This document shows positions 7,534 through 7,681 of a stretch of 7,681 bases of DNA, in pieces (the stretch's first letter is position 1; each line of letters starts with the position of its first letter). This DNA is from an uncultured Desulfohalobiaceae bacterium (GTDB taxonomy: Bacteria > Desulfobacterota > Desulfovibrionia > Desulfovibrionales > Desulfonatronovibrionaceae), in the NCBI GenBank assembly GCA_913055195.1, contig CAJXJU010000051.1, positions 1-7,681 of the forward strand, given 5' to 3'. Both the position numbers and the translations under genes were made by a program. A model generated the notes under the pieces. The model saw only the letters and a list, made by a program, of their open reading frames with translations, searched no databases and was not told the origin of the DNA.

Positions 7534-7540
7534 TCCTTTT
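7534..7540 (-). promoter_or_regulatory. Ribosome binding site deciding the start of the binding-protein gene
   Basis: On the minus strand AAAAGGA is read from 7540 to 7534. Its last A is the first base of the ATG at 7534, leaving no spacer for that codon. The ATG at 7522 is 11 bases downstream of AAGGA, a long but workable spacing, so 7522 is preferred. The lipobox is kept with either start. Confidence 0.55.
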
Positions 7541-7554
7541 AAATTGTTCACATT

Positions 7555-7572
7555 TCTGTTTAACAGAGTTAA
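7555..7572. promoter_or_regulatory. Two overlapping dyads in the operon leader, operator-like
   Basis: TCTGTT-T-AACAGA (7555-7567) is a perfect 6-bp inverted repeat. TTAAC-AGA-GTTAA (7560-7572) is an overlapping 5-bp inverted repeat. They lie between the candidate promoter and the first gene's ribosome binding site, a position suited to a repressor site. No known regulator consensus was recognised, and in AT-rich DNA short dyads also arise by chance. Confidence 0.3.
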
Positions 7573-7599
7573 AATTTAGTATAAAATGATATATGTCAA
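7573..7599 (-). promoter_or_regulatory. Possible sigma-70 promoter for the operon
   Basis: On the minus strand a perfect TTGACA lies at 7599-7594, followed after 15 bases by TAAATT at 7578-7573 (four of six matches to TATAAT). The spacing is short and the -10 weak. A better-matching TATACT at 7583-7578 is only 10 bases away from the -35. A perfect TATAAT at 7616-7611 lacks a recognisable -35. The whole stretch is AT-rich and is the only sizeable non-coding region upstream of the first gene. Confidence 0.35.
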
Positions 7600-7627
7600 A
7601 AACGATTTAAATTATACTATTCCATAA

Positions 7628-7655
7628 CTCAACTTTCGGAGTTCCGAAAGTTGAG
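7628..7655. repeat. Perfect 13-bp inverted repeat with 2-base loop
   Basis: CTCAACTTTCGGA (7628-7640) is followed by GT and then its exact reverse complement TCCGAAAGTTGAG (7643-7655). No T-run follows in either direction, so a standard intrinsic terminator is unlikely. It could form a cruciform or hairpin upstream of the operon promoter. Its arm contains TCCGAAA, the same word found in the adjoining heptad repeats, so both may belong to one repeat element that continues past the window. Confidence 0.85.
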
Positions 7656-7681
7656 AAATCCGAAATCCGAATATCGAAATC
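7655..7681. repeat. Degenerate heptad repeat GAAATCC, about four copies, cut by window edge
   Basis: Successive heptads read GAAATCC (7655-7661), GAAATCC (7662-7668), GAATATC (7669-7675) and GAAATC (7676-7681, running off the window). They directly follow the inverted repeat. They share AATCC with the TTAATCC heptad at the left edge. No coding sense or known element was recognised. Confidence 0.65.

Noticed and set aside
7628..7655. Intrinsic terminator
   Set aside because: The stem is strong but the loop is only two bases, and no T-run follows on either strand.

Overview
The window carries four long genes, all on the minus strand and closely spaced. In transcription order they are a lipoprotein solute-binding protein (7522 down to 6284), a membrane sensor histidine kinase (6321 to 4303), a receiver-STAS response regulator (4219 to 3509) and an adenosylcobalamin-dependent class II ribonucleotide reductase, nrdJ (3443 to 63). 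The first two overlap. The other gaps are 83 and 65 bases, and both contain GC-rich hairpins without a T-run. The simplest reading is one operon read from a promoter region near 7573-7620, although separate transcription of nrdJ cannot be excluded.

The most striking element is a 382-residue intein with a two-motif LAGLIDADG homing endonuclease inside nrdJ. It sits directly before the cysteine expected to carry the catalytic thiyl radical, so the reductase should be inactive until the intein splices out. The three sensory genes look like a complete pathway: a LivJ-type binding protein with no transporter genes beside it in the window, a kinase with an extracytoplasmic domain, a cysteine-rich insert in its HAMP region and a PAS domain, and a regulator whose output is a STAS domain rather than a DNA-binding domain. 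The STAS domain lacks the usual phosphorylatable serine. The ligand and the final target cannot be read from the sequence.

Both window edges carry short repeats built on 7-base units. On the left are 3.6 copies of a 14-mer (two related heptads) just past the nrdJ stop. On the right are a 13-bp perfect inverted repeat and degenerate heptads upstream of the promoter region. These look like intergenic repeat islands flanking the operon.

The moderately AT-rich DNA, the HPK4-type kinase with a HAMP-linked Cys motif, the receiver-STAS protein and the B12-dependent reductase suggest an anaerobic Desulfobacterota (former Deltaproteobacteria) or similar organism. This is an inference from gene style, not from a marker gene. 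No rRNA, tRNA, CRISPR array or insertion sequence was seen, and no gene-free stretch exceeds 160 bases.
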